64,000 bases of DNA, from the NCBI RefSeq assembly GCF_900327775.1, contig NZ_OUMZ01000007.1, positions 1,413,606 to 1,477,605 on the forward strand, in the 5' to 3' direction. Source of the DNA: Roseovarius sp. EL26. GTDB taxonomy: Bacteria > Pseudomonadota > Alphaproteobacteria > Rhodobacterales > Rhodobacteraceae. A program made the position numbers and the translations under genes. Under the pieces are notes generated by a model. That model was not told where the DNA came from. It saw nothing but the letters and a program-made list of their open reading frames with translations, and searched no databases. This document shows, one piece after another, positions 9,724 through 17,749 of this stretch (within the stretch, counting starts at the first letter, position 1; every line of letters starts with the position of its first letter).

Positions 9724-10956
9724 ATGCGGATTTTTCCTATTATTGCGGCCTTTATTGCGTCCGTGCTTGTGTATTTGTTCATTTTTCAGCGCGACTCCCT
9801 TTCGGGTGGCGCTGAAAGCACGCCTGCCACAGACGAAAACGTGGTTACGTCAGAACCGTCTCAGGACGCAGCGGAAGATGCCAATGCGGTTCGTGTCATC
9901 GCGGTGAAATCAATTGCGCGTGAAATCGACAGCGCACTCGTGATCCGGGGACAGACCGAAGCCGACCGCGAAGTTGAATTGCAGTCTGAAACCTCAGGAC
10001 AGGTCATTTCAAACCCTTTGCGCAAAGGCGCATTTGTAACTGCAGGCGATGTGTTGTGCGAGCTTGATCCGGCAACGCGAGAAGCCAACTTAGCCGAAGC
10101 CATAGCCCGCCTGGCCGAAGCTAAGACGCGCATCCCAGAAGCCAAAGCGCGACAAAAAGAAGCCGAAGCTCAACTGTCTGAGGCTATGATCAACAATAAT
10201 GCCTCTGAAAAACTATCAGAAGGTGGCTATGCCTCCGATGTACGGCTAGCACAAACCCGTGCCGCCGTCAGCTCTGCCGAAGCTTTGGTAGAGGCCGCTG
10301 CCTCTGGCGTAGGGGCAGCCCAGTCCGGCATTCAGTCCGCTGAGGCTTCAGTTGCCGCCGCTGAGAAAGAAATTGAGCGCCTACGGATCAGCGCGCCCTT
10401 TGATGGCCTGCTCGAATCCGACACCGCTGAATTGGGCAGCTTGCTATTGCCCGGTGGGGCCTGTGCCACAGTGATTCAACTGGACCCAATCAAGCTGGTT
10501 GGGTTTGTTCCAGAAACCGAAATCAGTCGCATTACACTGGGCGCCGACGCTCGGGCGCGGATGGCCACCGGTGACGACGTCACCGGCCAAGTCTCGTTTC
10601 TGTCACGCAGTGCGGATCAGATCACCCGCACCTTCCGTGTTGAAATTCAGGTTCCAAACCCTGATCTGATCCTGCGCGACGGACAAACCACCGAGATCCG
10701 CATCTCAGCAGAAGGCAATCAAGCGCACCTTCTGCCGCAATCCGCCCTGACGTTGAACGATGCCGGTGTCTTGGGCGTCCGTATTGTAGGCCCCCAGAAT
10801 ACTGCCAAATTTGTCCCTGTTGTGTTGCTGAAAGATACCAACCAAGGCATCTGGCTGGCCGGACTGCCCGACACTGCCGAGGTAATCATCATTGGGCAGG
10901 AATATATCATTGACGGCGTTCCGGTCCTGCCGACCTATCAGGAGCTGGGCCAATGA
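9724..10956 (+). CDS. RND efflux periplasmic adaptor (HlyD/AcrA family)
   Basis: Membrane-fusion protein linking an inner-membrane RND pump to an outer-membrane channel. The 410-aa product has an N-terminal membrane anchor (residues 4-20), a first half-lipoyl segment near residue 85 (GQVISNPLRKGAFVTAGD), a long Ala/Glu-rich alpha-helical hairpin (about 115-220), the second half-lipoyl segment (APFDGLLESDTAELG) and beta-barrel domains. It overlaps the pump gene by 4 bases (ATGA), so the two are translationally coupled. No TolC-like channel gene is adjacent. The drug or metabolite exported is unknown. Confidence 0.92.
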   Translation: MRIFPIIAAFIASVLVYLFIFQRDSLSGGAESTPATDENVVTSEPSQDAAEDANAVRVIAVKSIAREIDSALVIRGQTEADREVELQSETSGQVISNPLRKGAFVTAGDVLCELDPATREANLAEAIARLAEAKTRIPEAKARQKEAEAQLSEAMINNNASEKLSEGGYASDVRLAQTRAAVSSAEALVEAAASGVGAAQSGIQSAEASVAAAEKEIERLRISAPFDGLLESDTAELGSLLLPGGACATVIQLDPIKLVGFVPETEISRITLGADARARMATGDDVTGQVSFLSRSADQITRTFRVEIQVPNPDLILRDGQTTEIRISAEGNQAHLLPQSALTLNDAGVLGVRIVGPQNTAKFVPVVLLKDTNQGIWLAGLPDTAEVIIIGQEYIIDGVPVLPTYQELGQ

Positions 10957-13900
10957 CCGGATTGGTCGATTGGGCCGCAAGCCGCGCACGAATGGTCGTA
11001 GCCTTTATCGTGCTCTCCATTATGGCGGGCACATTGGCTTATGTGAGCTTACCAAAAGAAGGTGAGCCAGATATCGAAATTCCAGCTCTTTTTGTGTCTG
11101 TCATCTTCCCAGGCATCTCTGCTGAAGACAGCGAGAAGCTGCTCGTCAAAGTGATGGAGACCGAACTAAGCGACCTAGACGGCCTCAAGGAAATGACAGG
11201 TACCGCCGCAGAAAACTATGCGGGTGTAGCGCTCGAGTTTGAATTCGGCTGGGATAAAACCAAAATCCTAGCGGATGTGCGTGATGCTATGAACGCCGCT
11301 GAGGCGGATTTCCCTGATGGGGCAGAAAAATACACCGTCAACGAAATCAATTTTAGTGAATTTCCAATCATTATTGTCAACCTATCCGGTGCTGTGCCCG
11401 AACGTACGATGGCGCGATTGGCCAAAGATCTGCAGGATAAGTTGGAAGGATTGGAGCCTGTTCTTGAAGCTGGGATCGCGGGCAATCGCGACGAAATGGT
11501 CGAAGTGCTCATCGACCCATTGCGATTGGAGGCCTACAACGTCACCGCGACAGAGCTGATCTCAGTTGTGCGCAACAACAACCAGTTGATTGCTGCGGGC
11601 GAGGTGGAGAGCGAACAGGGGACATTTTCCGTCAAAATCCCGTCGTCCTTTGACGAGCCGAAAGATGTTTATGACCTGCCAATCAAAACCAACGGGGACC
11701 GCGTCGTCACATTGGGGGATCTGGCCACAATCAGCCTGACATTCGAAGATCGCCAAGGCACCGCGCGCTTCAACGGTGAAAACTCAGTTGCCCTGCAAGT
11801 GGTCAAACGCAAGGGTTTCAACATCATCGACACCTCAGCCCTGATCCGCGAAACCGTCGACGAGGCCCGAAGAGAATGGCCCGAAGAATTGCAGGCGGTA
11901 ATCGATGTTGGCGCTTCGAATGATCAATCCCGTATCGTGGCATCGATGGTCAAACAACTTGAAGGGTCGGTTCTTACCGCGATTGCGCTGGTGATGATCG
12001 TCACGCTGGCGGCGCTCGGCATTCGCCCTGCCCTGCTGGTGGGTTTTGCGATTCCTACCTCGTTCCTTTTGTGCTTCGCCCTGCTAGCGATCATGGGCGT
12101 GGCCGTTTCAAATATGGTGATGTTCGGATTAATTTTGGCCGTAGGTATGTTGGTGGACGGCGCGATTGTTGTGGTGGAATATGCCGACAAACGCATTGAT
12201 GAAGGCTCTGGCCCGATGCACGCCTATGTCGAGGCCGCCAAGCGCATGTTCTGGCCTGTGGTCAGCTCGACCGCCACAACCCTCTGTGCCTTCCTGCCGA
12301 TGCTGTTCTGGCCCGGTATCCCGGGGCAGTTTATGGGCATGTTGCCTGTCACGTTGATCTTTGTCCTGTCCGCGTCGCTGCTGGTAGCCTTGGTCTATTT
12401 ACCTGTTATGGGTGGCGTGACCGGCCGTATTGAACGTTGGTTCGACACGTACATCAGGCAGGTCGCCGATATGTCCTGGAAATGGCATCTAGTCATCTTT
12501 CCGGCGACCATCGCCGGGTTCTTCCTTGCGACGACCATGGTGCCCTTGCTGTTCGGTACTGTCTCGCTTCAGTTTTCAGCGATGGACATGGGGCGCATTC
12601 TTGCCTCGGTCATCCCGACCTTGACAGGTGCCTTCCTGACGCTGTTGGGTGCGATGGTTTTTGTTGCGGTCGGATTTATCAGCTTGATCGGGATGATGTT
12701 GGGGTTCATGGCTGTGTTTCGCAGGTTTGTTCGCTACATCAAATGGACCTTCCGCCGCTTCTTTCCGCTTGAAGAGCGCGCCATTGAATCCGGTTACCAC
12801 CGCACGCCTTTCGGGCGTTTCATCCACATGATCGCAGGCAACCCGGTTGCCCCCCTACTGGCCTTCTGCGCGATCTTTGTATTGGTTGGCAGTGTTCTGA
12901 TCTTCTACATCGGTAACAACCGCGGCACTGAGTTCTTTGTCGAAACCGAGCCGGAAAATGCGCTGGTCTACGTCCGCGCGCGTGGTAACCTGTCGTTGGA
13001 TCAAAAAGACGACCTACTTCAACAAGCTGAAGAAATTGTCCTAAATCACCCCCATGTCGAAAGCGCCTTTGCCTTTGCCGGGGATGGCGGCCTCAACAAC
13101 AACACTGGTGGCGCTTCGCCTCCACGCGATACGGTCGGTCAGATTCAGTTTGAACTGATCCCTTGGGATAAGCGTCCCACTATACGCGAAACATGGTTCA
13201 CCATTCCGCTATTTGGGTGGGAAATTAAACGCCAACTGACGGACCCAGCGGCCAATGGCACACGTACTGTGGCAGAGCTGACCACCGAACTGGAGAAAAT
13301 CCATGGAATCAAAGTTGAAATTCTGACGCTTGAACAAGGCCCGGCTTCAGCCAAACCGGTGCATCTACGGATCAAGGGCGATAATTGGGAAGCATTGCAG
13401 TCCTTTACTAAGTCCGCTCGCGCCAAATTTGAAGAAACCGAAGGCCTGGCCCTGATCGAGGATACCCTTCCGCTACCCCGGATCGACTGGCAGATCGACG
13501 TCGATGTGGAACAGGCCGGGCGGTATGGCACGGATGTCGCCACTGTCGGCGCCATGGTCCAACTGATCACACGGGGTATTTTGCTGGGTAACATGCGCAC
13601 CGACAGCAGCGATGAGGAGATTGACATCCGAGTGCGCCTTCCCGAGGAATTCCGCGTTCTTTCAACCCTCGACACGCTAAAACTGCGCACCGCAGACGGG
13701 CTTGTCCCACTTAGCAATTTTGTCTCGCGCCAGCCGGTTCCGGGCATTGCCCAGGTCGACCGGATTGATCAGACACGGTTCTTTGATGTGAAAGCTGCGG
13801 TCGAAAATGGGCTGACCAAATCCATCACCGCCGAAGATGGCACCGTCAGCGAAACCCCCATCAATCCCAATGAGCGAATTGCGATGCTGACCGAGTGGCT

Positions 13901-14744
13901 CGAAAGCGGTGTTGTTCCGCCCGGTATCATCGTTGAGTGGACCGGCGATGCCGAGGATCAAGAAGAATCCGGAGAGTTTCTTCAAAAGGCATTCCTTGGT
14001 GCATTGGGCTTGATGTTCATCATTCTGCTGGCACAGTTCAACAGCGTTTATAATGCCGTGCTCGTCTTGCTGGCCGTGGTATTGTCGACCACCGGGGTTC
14101 TGATCGGCATGCTGGTAATGAACCAACCGTTTTCGATCATCATGACCGGAACTGGTATCGTGGCCTTAGCTGGGATTGTGGTGAACAACAACATTGTTCT
14201 CATTGATACTTATCAGGAGTATTCACGCTACATGCCCCGTATCGAGGCTATCACCCGCACCGCAGAGGCGCGTATTCGTCCCGTTCTATTAACTACAATT
14301 ACCACAATGGCAGGCCTCACCCCGATGATGTTTGGTCTCAGCCTGAACTTTGCTGATGGTGGTTACAGTTTCAACAGCCCCACCGCCCTGTGGTGGAAGC
14401 AGTTGGCCACCGCCGTGGTCTTTGGGTTGGGCATTGCGACGGTTCTGACATTGATCTTTACCCCCGCCATGTTGGCATTGCGAATCTGGATCGGCACTTA
14501 CCTGATATGGCTGGCCCGAATGGCCGCCAAGATGTCACAAGGTACTGCCAGCCGGGCTGCGCAAGACTGGGCGCTGACCCATGCTGCCAAGCGCGTGCCC
14601 GCACCTGAAATCCTGTGGGATGATACCAGAGCTCACGGATCCGGTGCTTGGACCACACAAGCACAAGAGACTGGGTCAGATGCAAAGGCAGATGTGCAAG
14701 CAAGTGACCCTACATCGGGCAAACCTTTGCGCGCGGCAGAGTAG
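10953..14744 (+). CDS. RND efflux transporter permease, enlarged
   Basis: Proton-driven inner-membrane pump of the AcrB/MexB superfamily. The N-terminal helix (MVVAFIVLSIMAGTLAYVSL) is followed by the first porter domain, then TM2-TM6 including the GMLVDGAIVVVEYAD motif. The C-terminal half repeats the plan, with GIVALAGIVVNNNIVLID. At 1263 aa it is about 200 residues longer than typical pumps. The excess lies largely between TM6 and TM7 (about residues 500-610), which contains two or three extra hydrophobic segments and a basic FRRFVRYIKWTFRRFF stretch, and in a hydrophilic C-terminal tail of about 80 residues. Confidence 0.93.
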   Translation: MTGLVDWAASRARMVVAFIVLSIMAGTLAYVSLPKEGEPDIEIPALFVSVIFPGISAEDSEKLLVKVMETELSDLDGLKEMTGTAAENYAGVALEFEFGWDKTKILADVRDAMNAAEADFPDGAEKYTVNEINFSEFPIIIVNLSGAVPERTMARLAKDLQDKLEGLEPVLEAGIAGNRDEMVEVLIDPLRLEAYNVTATELISVVRNNNQLIAAGEVESEQGTFSVKIPSSFDEPKDVYDLPIKTNGDRVVTLGDLATISLTFEDRQGTARFNGENSVALQVVKRKGFNIIDTSALIRETVDEARREWPEELQAVIDVGASNDQSRIVASMVKQLEGSVLTAIALVMIVTLAALGIRPALLVGFAIPTSFLLCFALLAIMGVAVSNMVMFGLILAVGMLVDGAIVVVEYADKRIDEGSGPMHAYVEAAKRMFWPVVSSTATTLCAFLPMLFWPGIPGQFMGMLPVTLIFVLSASLLVALVYLPVMGGVTGRIERWFDTYIRQVADMSWKWHLVIFPATIAGFFLATTMVPLLFGTVSLQFSAMDMGRILASVIPTLTGAFLTLLGAMVFVAVGFISLIGMMLGFMAVFRRFVRYIKWTFRRFFPLEERAIESGYHRTPFGRFIHMIAGNPVAPLLAFCAIFVLVGSVLIFYIGNNRGTEFFVETEPENALVYVRARGNLSLDQKDDLLQQAEEIVLNHPHVESAFAFAGDGGLNNNTGGASPPRDTVGQIQFELIPWDKRPTIRETWFTIPLFGWEIKRQLTDPAANGTRTVAELTTELEKIHGIKVEILTLEQGPASAKPVHLRIKGDNWEALQSFTKSARAKFEETEGLALIEDTLPLPRIDWQIDVDVEQAGRYGTDVATVGAMVQLITRGILLGNMRTDSSDEEIDIRVRLPEEFRVLSTLDTLKLRTADGLVPLSNFVSRQPVPGIAQVDRIDQTRFFDVKAAVENGLTKSITAEDGTVSETPINPNERIAMLTEWLESGVVPPGIIVEWTGDAEDQEESGEFLQKAFLGALGLMFIILLAQFNSVYNAVLVLLAVVLSTTGVLIGMLVMNQPFSIIMTGTGIVALAGIVVNNNIVLIDTYQEYSRYMPRIEAITRTAEARIRPVLLTTITTMAGLTPMMFGLSLNFADGGYSFNSPTALWWKQLATAVVFGLGIATVLTLIFTPAMLALRIWIGTYLIWLARMAAKMSQGTASRAAQDWALTHAAKRVPAPEILWDDTRAHGSGAWTTQAQETGSDAKADVQASDPTSGKPLRAAE

Positions 14745-14747
14745 GTA

Positions 14748-15119
14748 ATGTCGAACGCCATTGAGATTGCATTGAATTATATCGAGGCTTCCAATCGTAG
14801 TGATATGGAGGCCATCACATCTATGATGAACCCCAGCACCACCTACAGTTCTCAAAATACGGGGCTGTATCTGGGAGATGAGCAGATCATGGCCATGCAG
14901 GCCGCATTTCATGCAGATTTTGTGTCACTGCACTGGGACATATCAGAACTCCAAGAGATCCGCCCCGGTGTAGTACAATTTGCCTTTACCATGTCTGGTA
15001 CAAAGCAGACAGGTGAGCAGATCTCAGTGGCCGGCCAAGAGACAGTCATTGTCTACAATAACTGTCTGCAACACATTGAGGTAAAATCAATAACTATCCC
15101 CAGCGAACCAAACCAATGA
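14748..15119 (+). CDS. NTF2-like / SnoaL-fold protein
   Basis: A 123-aa cytoplasmic protein without signal peptide. Its start (IEIALNYIEASNRSDMEAITSMM) and the spacing of aromatic and beta-strand residues (TTYSS, WDISELQEI, VVQFAFTMSG) fit the NTF2-like cone fold used by SnoaL-type proteins. Small ligand binding is the usual role; the substrate is unknown. It starts 3 bases after the RND pump stop and so is probably the third gene of that operon. It ends convergently with the following minus-strand gene, with a 26-bp overlap. Confidence 0.6.
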   Translation: MSNAIEIALNYIEASNRSDMEAITSMMNPSTTYSSQNTGLYLGDEQIMAMQAAFHADFVSLHWDISELQEIRPGVVQFAFTMSGTKQTGEQISVAGQETVIVYNNCLQHIEVKSITIPSEPNQ

Positions 15120-15339
15120 TGGCTGACGCCGCATAGAAAAATTGCAGGGCTAGGAACGCCCAACGCCGATCTATCAGCGCCCAAGCGGCAAACAGACCGG
15201 ATGAGATCAGCAGCAAACTAAAGCCGAGCAACTCGTTGCCTGTATTGGATGCAATCAACAACGCATAGACAATGGCAAGCGCAGAGCCTGACACCTCAAA
15301 TGCTGTTATAAGTTTTGATTTATGTATCTCTGATTTCAT
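15094..15339 (-). CDS. Small membrane protein of unknown function
   Basis: The 81-aa product has three hydrophobic stretches (about residues 13-26, 33-50 and 55-75) and almost no loops, suggesting a tiny inner-membrane protein. The family was not recognised. Its 3' end overlaps the NTF2-like gene tail to tail. It is divergent from the LysR gene at 15471, separated by 131 bp, which makes it a possible target of that regulator. Confidence 0.55.
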   Translation of the reverse strand: MKSEIHKSKLITAFEVSGSALAIVYALLIASNTGNELLGFSLLLISSGLFAAWALIDRRWAFLALQFFYAASAIIGLVRWG

Positions 15340-15470
15340 TTCTGATCACCCCTCGGGAAAGAAAGTACATCGGCACAACACCGGCAAGCCTTGTTTGTCA
15401 CTTGCCAAAACATGAATCAAATGGGATAATTTCATAATTCAATCTAATTCCTTCATATACAGGAAATCAC

Positions 15471-16346
15471 ATGAGCCCGCGTCTAGATATCGACGCCCTG
15501 AAAACTCTCTGCGCCATCGCGGATCATGGCGGTATAACCCGCGCGTCAGACCATCTTGCGCTGTCGCAATCAGCGGTCAGCCATAAAATCAAACGTCTTG
15601 AGCAAAACATTGATTGCACTCTGCTCACGCGCCGCGCCGGTGCGCCGTTGCTCAGCAGCGAGGGGCTGCGCCTGCTAGGATACGCCCGTCGAATTCTCGC
15701 CCTACATGATGAAGCATTGTTAAGCTTTAGCAAGAAACCGTTAACCGGGAAAATCAGGCTAGGCATGACCGAGGATGTGACCAGCAGCGATCTATCGCGG
15801 ATCCTTGGTCGCTACACCCGGCTTCATCCCAATGTTGCCGTCCGCTCGCGTGTTAGGCAAAGCCTGATCCTGCAAGAAGAGCTGCGGCAGGGCGAAATCG
15901 ACCTCGCCATCATGCAGGTTTTCAGCCATCAGTTAAAACCGCAGGATGTCGTCCTTTTTGAGGATAAGATGCACTGGGTCAAAGCGACGGATGTTGTTAT
16001 CTCGGACAAAAAACCAATTCCTTTTCTGGCTTATGACGCGCAATGTTTTTACCGCCAATGGGTGATGGATTCGGAGCGAATGTTTTATCCTGGGGTTGAG
16101 GAGGTTCTAGAGTGCGCCAGCTCTGCCGGGATTGCCTCGGCCGTGAAATCGGGACTTGGGGTTGCCTTGTTGCCCGGGCGCTATCTGTCTAAAGAGATGC
16201 AAATAATGGAATCCCCTTTTCCACCAGCCCCCGATATCACCTATATCGTGCGTGTTGCCCAGCAATCCCGATCCAAGCCAGTGACTGCACTGGCTCGGGA
16301 AATCGTTGAAAACGTTAGCTTCTATCCCACTCTGCAAGTCGCTTGA
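15471..16346 (+). CDS. LysR-family transcriptional regulator
   Basis: The 291-aa protein has a winged helix-turn-helix at residues 5-65 (LKTLCAIADHGGITRASDHLALSQSAVSHKIKRLE) and a periplasmic-binding-protein-like effector domain from about residue 90. LysR proteins usually sense a pathway metabolite and act on a divergent promoter. Here the divergent neighbour is the small membrane protein at 15094-15339. The effector is unknown. Confidence 0.93.
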   Translation: MSPRLDIDALKTLCAIADHGGITRASDHLALSQSAVSHKIKRLEQNIDCTLLTRRAGAPLLSSEGLRLLGYARRILALHDEALLSFSKKPLTGKIRLGMTEDVTSSDLSRILGRYTRLHPNVAVRSRVRQSLILQEELRQGEIDLAIMQVFSHQLKPQDVVLFEDKMHWVKATDVVISDKKPIPFLAYDAQCFYRQWVMDSERMFYPGVEEVLECASSAGIASAVKSGLGVALLPGRYLSKEMQIMESPFPPAPDITYIVRVAQQSRSKPVTALAREIVENVSFYPTLQVA

Positions 16347-16352
16347 TTTTCC

Positions 16353-16628
16353 TTATTCGGGTTGCTGAATGTTGACCTGTTCCAGAATTTGCGCAGCCCA
16401 ATCTCCGATAATCGGGACAAATTCGACTTGGCTTAACGACCAAACGAAGACAGACAAAACAACTGAGGCCCCCAAAACCGTACCCAGACCAAAGGCCATG
16501 CCACGCGCCAAATTGAAGAGCATCAATCTGGGAAATGAATTTTGAATTCGAAGGAATCTGTGCCTGTTGAAACGTTCCAGCTCGCGCCCTATTTGCTGCA
16601 ATTCCTGGTACAGGTCTTTATTATTCAT
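16353..16628 (-). CDS. DUF5665-like small membrane protein
   Basis: The 91-aa protein has an N-terminal amphipathic region (LYQELQQIGRELERFNRHRFLR), then RLMLFNLARGMAFGLGTVLGASVVLSV, a glycine-rich membrane helix, and a short C-terminal helix. This matches the pattern of the DUF5665 family as I know it. The function is unknown. It is convergent with the LysR gene, 6 bp apart. Confidence 0.7.
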   Translation of the reverse strand: MNNKDLYQELQQIGRELERFNRHRFLRIQNSFPRLMLFNLARGMAFGLGTVLGASVVLSVFVWSLSQVEFVPIIGDWAAQILEQVNIQQPE

Positions 16629-16655
16629 CTATATCTCCGGCAGATCTGAACTGGA

Positions 16656-16976
16656 TCAGTTAAATGTCGCAGCTACATCATACATCACAGGTTCGAAGCT
16701 TTTGCAAAGTGCGTTGAACTTGCGATTGTGCACACGCATCTCATCACTGCGCAGCATAGCCTGAAAATCTTCACGTCGTTCCCATTGGGAATAATTCGCA
16801 ATCCGGGTTTGTGCATCATTCACATGCAGACCCGCGGCAATGAACCCCGGTTGTTTTGATATGAACGCATCATAGGCTGCCGTCAGTTCATCGAGAAGAT
16901 CCTGACAGGTGCCCGGCGTCATTTCAAAAGTTGTGATAACCGTCTGGTAGCTGTTGGATTTCTTGATGTTGGGCAT
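16656..16976 (-). CDS. Antibiotic-biosynthesis-monooxygenase-fold protein
   Basis: A 106-aa protein of the dimeric alpha-beta barrel (ABM) fold. Signs are the core with FISKQPGFIAAGLHVND, then NYSQWERREDFQAML and the C-terminal strand FEPVMYDVAATF. Family members are small oxygenases or dimeric scaffolds acting on quinones, heme or unknown ligands. The ATG at 16976 has an AGGAGA site 8 bases upstream; an open extension to 17138 has no family likeness and overlaps the promoter of the neighbour. No substrate can be assigned. Confidence 0.75.
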   Translation of the reverse strand: MPNIKKSNSYQTVITTFEMTPGTCQDLLDELTAAYDAFISKQPGFIAAGLHVNDAQTRIANYSQWERREDFQAMLRSDEMRVHNRKFNALCKSFEPVMYDVAATFN

Positions 16977-17087
16977 GGCGACTCTCCTGTTTGCTGAACC
17001 AAGCCTAGCAGTTTGCACACGAAGCGCAAAATATTCAGTCTTAACAGATGATTTACCATTTTTCAGCATGGTTAACGTGGAGGGCTT

Positions 17088-17732
17088 ATGCTTCGCGTCA
17101 TCACAGCTATGTTCACGATTACAGCGGCGCAGCTTCACGCCGGGGCTTGGCCACGTGACGAAGGGCAGGTGTTTTTGTCTTTTTCAGTCGAGTCTGAAAC
17201 CGAGTTCCCCTATCGCACTTATAGTGCCCTCTATGTTGAATATGGCGCGACAGACAAGCTGACATTCGGGCTGGATATTGGTGGCGACACCACTGAGATG
17301 TCCAAAGCGATCGCCTTTTTCCGCTATCCGGGTAAGACCAGCCCCGGCGGCCTCAGGACAGCTTGGGAGCTGGGGATTGGCTTGGCAGATGGCGACTTCG
17401 CCTTTCGGCCCGGCATCTCATATGGGCTCGGCATAAAATGGGGTGAAATCGATGGTTGGTTGGGGTTGGAAACCCGTAGCATCATTTTCACGAATGGCCT
17501 GGCCGGCACGTTCGAGGCCGACGCTACCCTTGGCCTGTCTATCAGCAAACGCAATAAGTTGATATTTCAACTTCAAAGCGGCATGCCTCCGCTTGAGCAA
17601 ACCTATATAAAAATAGCCCCGTCTCTTGTGCGAGAACAGAGCCCCGGCCGCCATCTGGAAATAGGTGCAGCCGCCGGGGTCATGGGGACAGATGAATTCA
17701 AAATAAAAATAGGCACCTGGCGCCAGTTTTAA
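17088..17732 (+). CDS. Secreted beta-barrel-like protein of unknown function
   Basis: The 214-aa product starts with a Sec signal peptide (residues 1-18, cleavage after QLHA). The rest is a series of alternating-hydrophobicity strands ending in an aromatic residue (final RQF), as in outer-membrane beta-barrels. A GGAGGG ribosome site precedes the ATG. Its family was not recognised. It is convergent with the beta-helix gene, 17 bp apart. Confidence 0.6.
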   Translation: MLRVITAMFTITAAQLHAGAWPRDEGQVFLSFSVESETEFPYRTYSALYVEYGATDKLTFGLDIGGDTTEMSKAIAFFRYPGKTSPGGLRTAWELGIGLADGDFAFRPGISYGLGIKWGEIDGWLGLETRSIIFTNGLAGTFEADATLGLSISKRNKLIFQLQSGMPPLEQTYIKIAPSLVREQSPGRHLEIGAAAGVMGTDEFKIKIGTWRQF

Positions 17733-17749
17733 ATGCAAAAGCCCAACCT

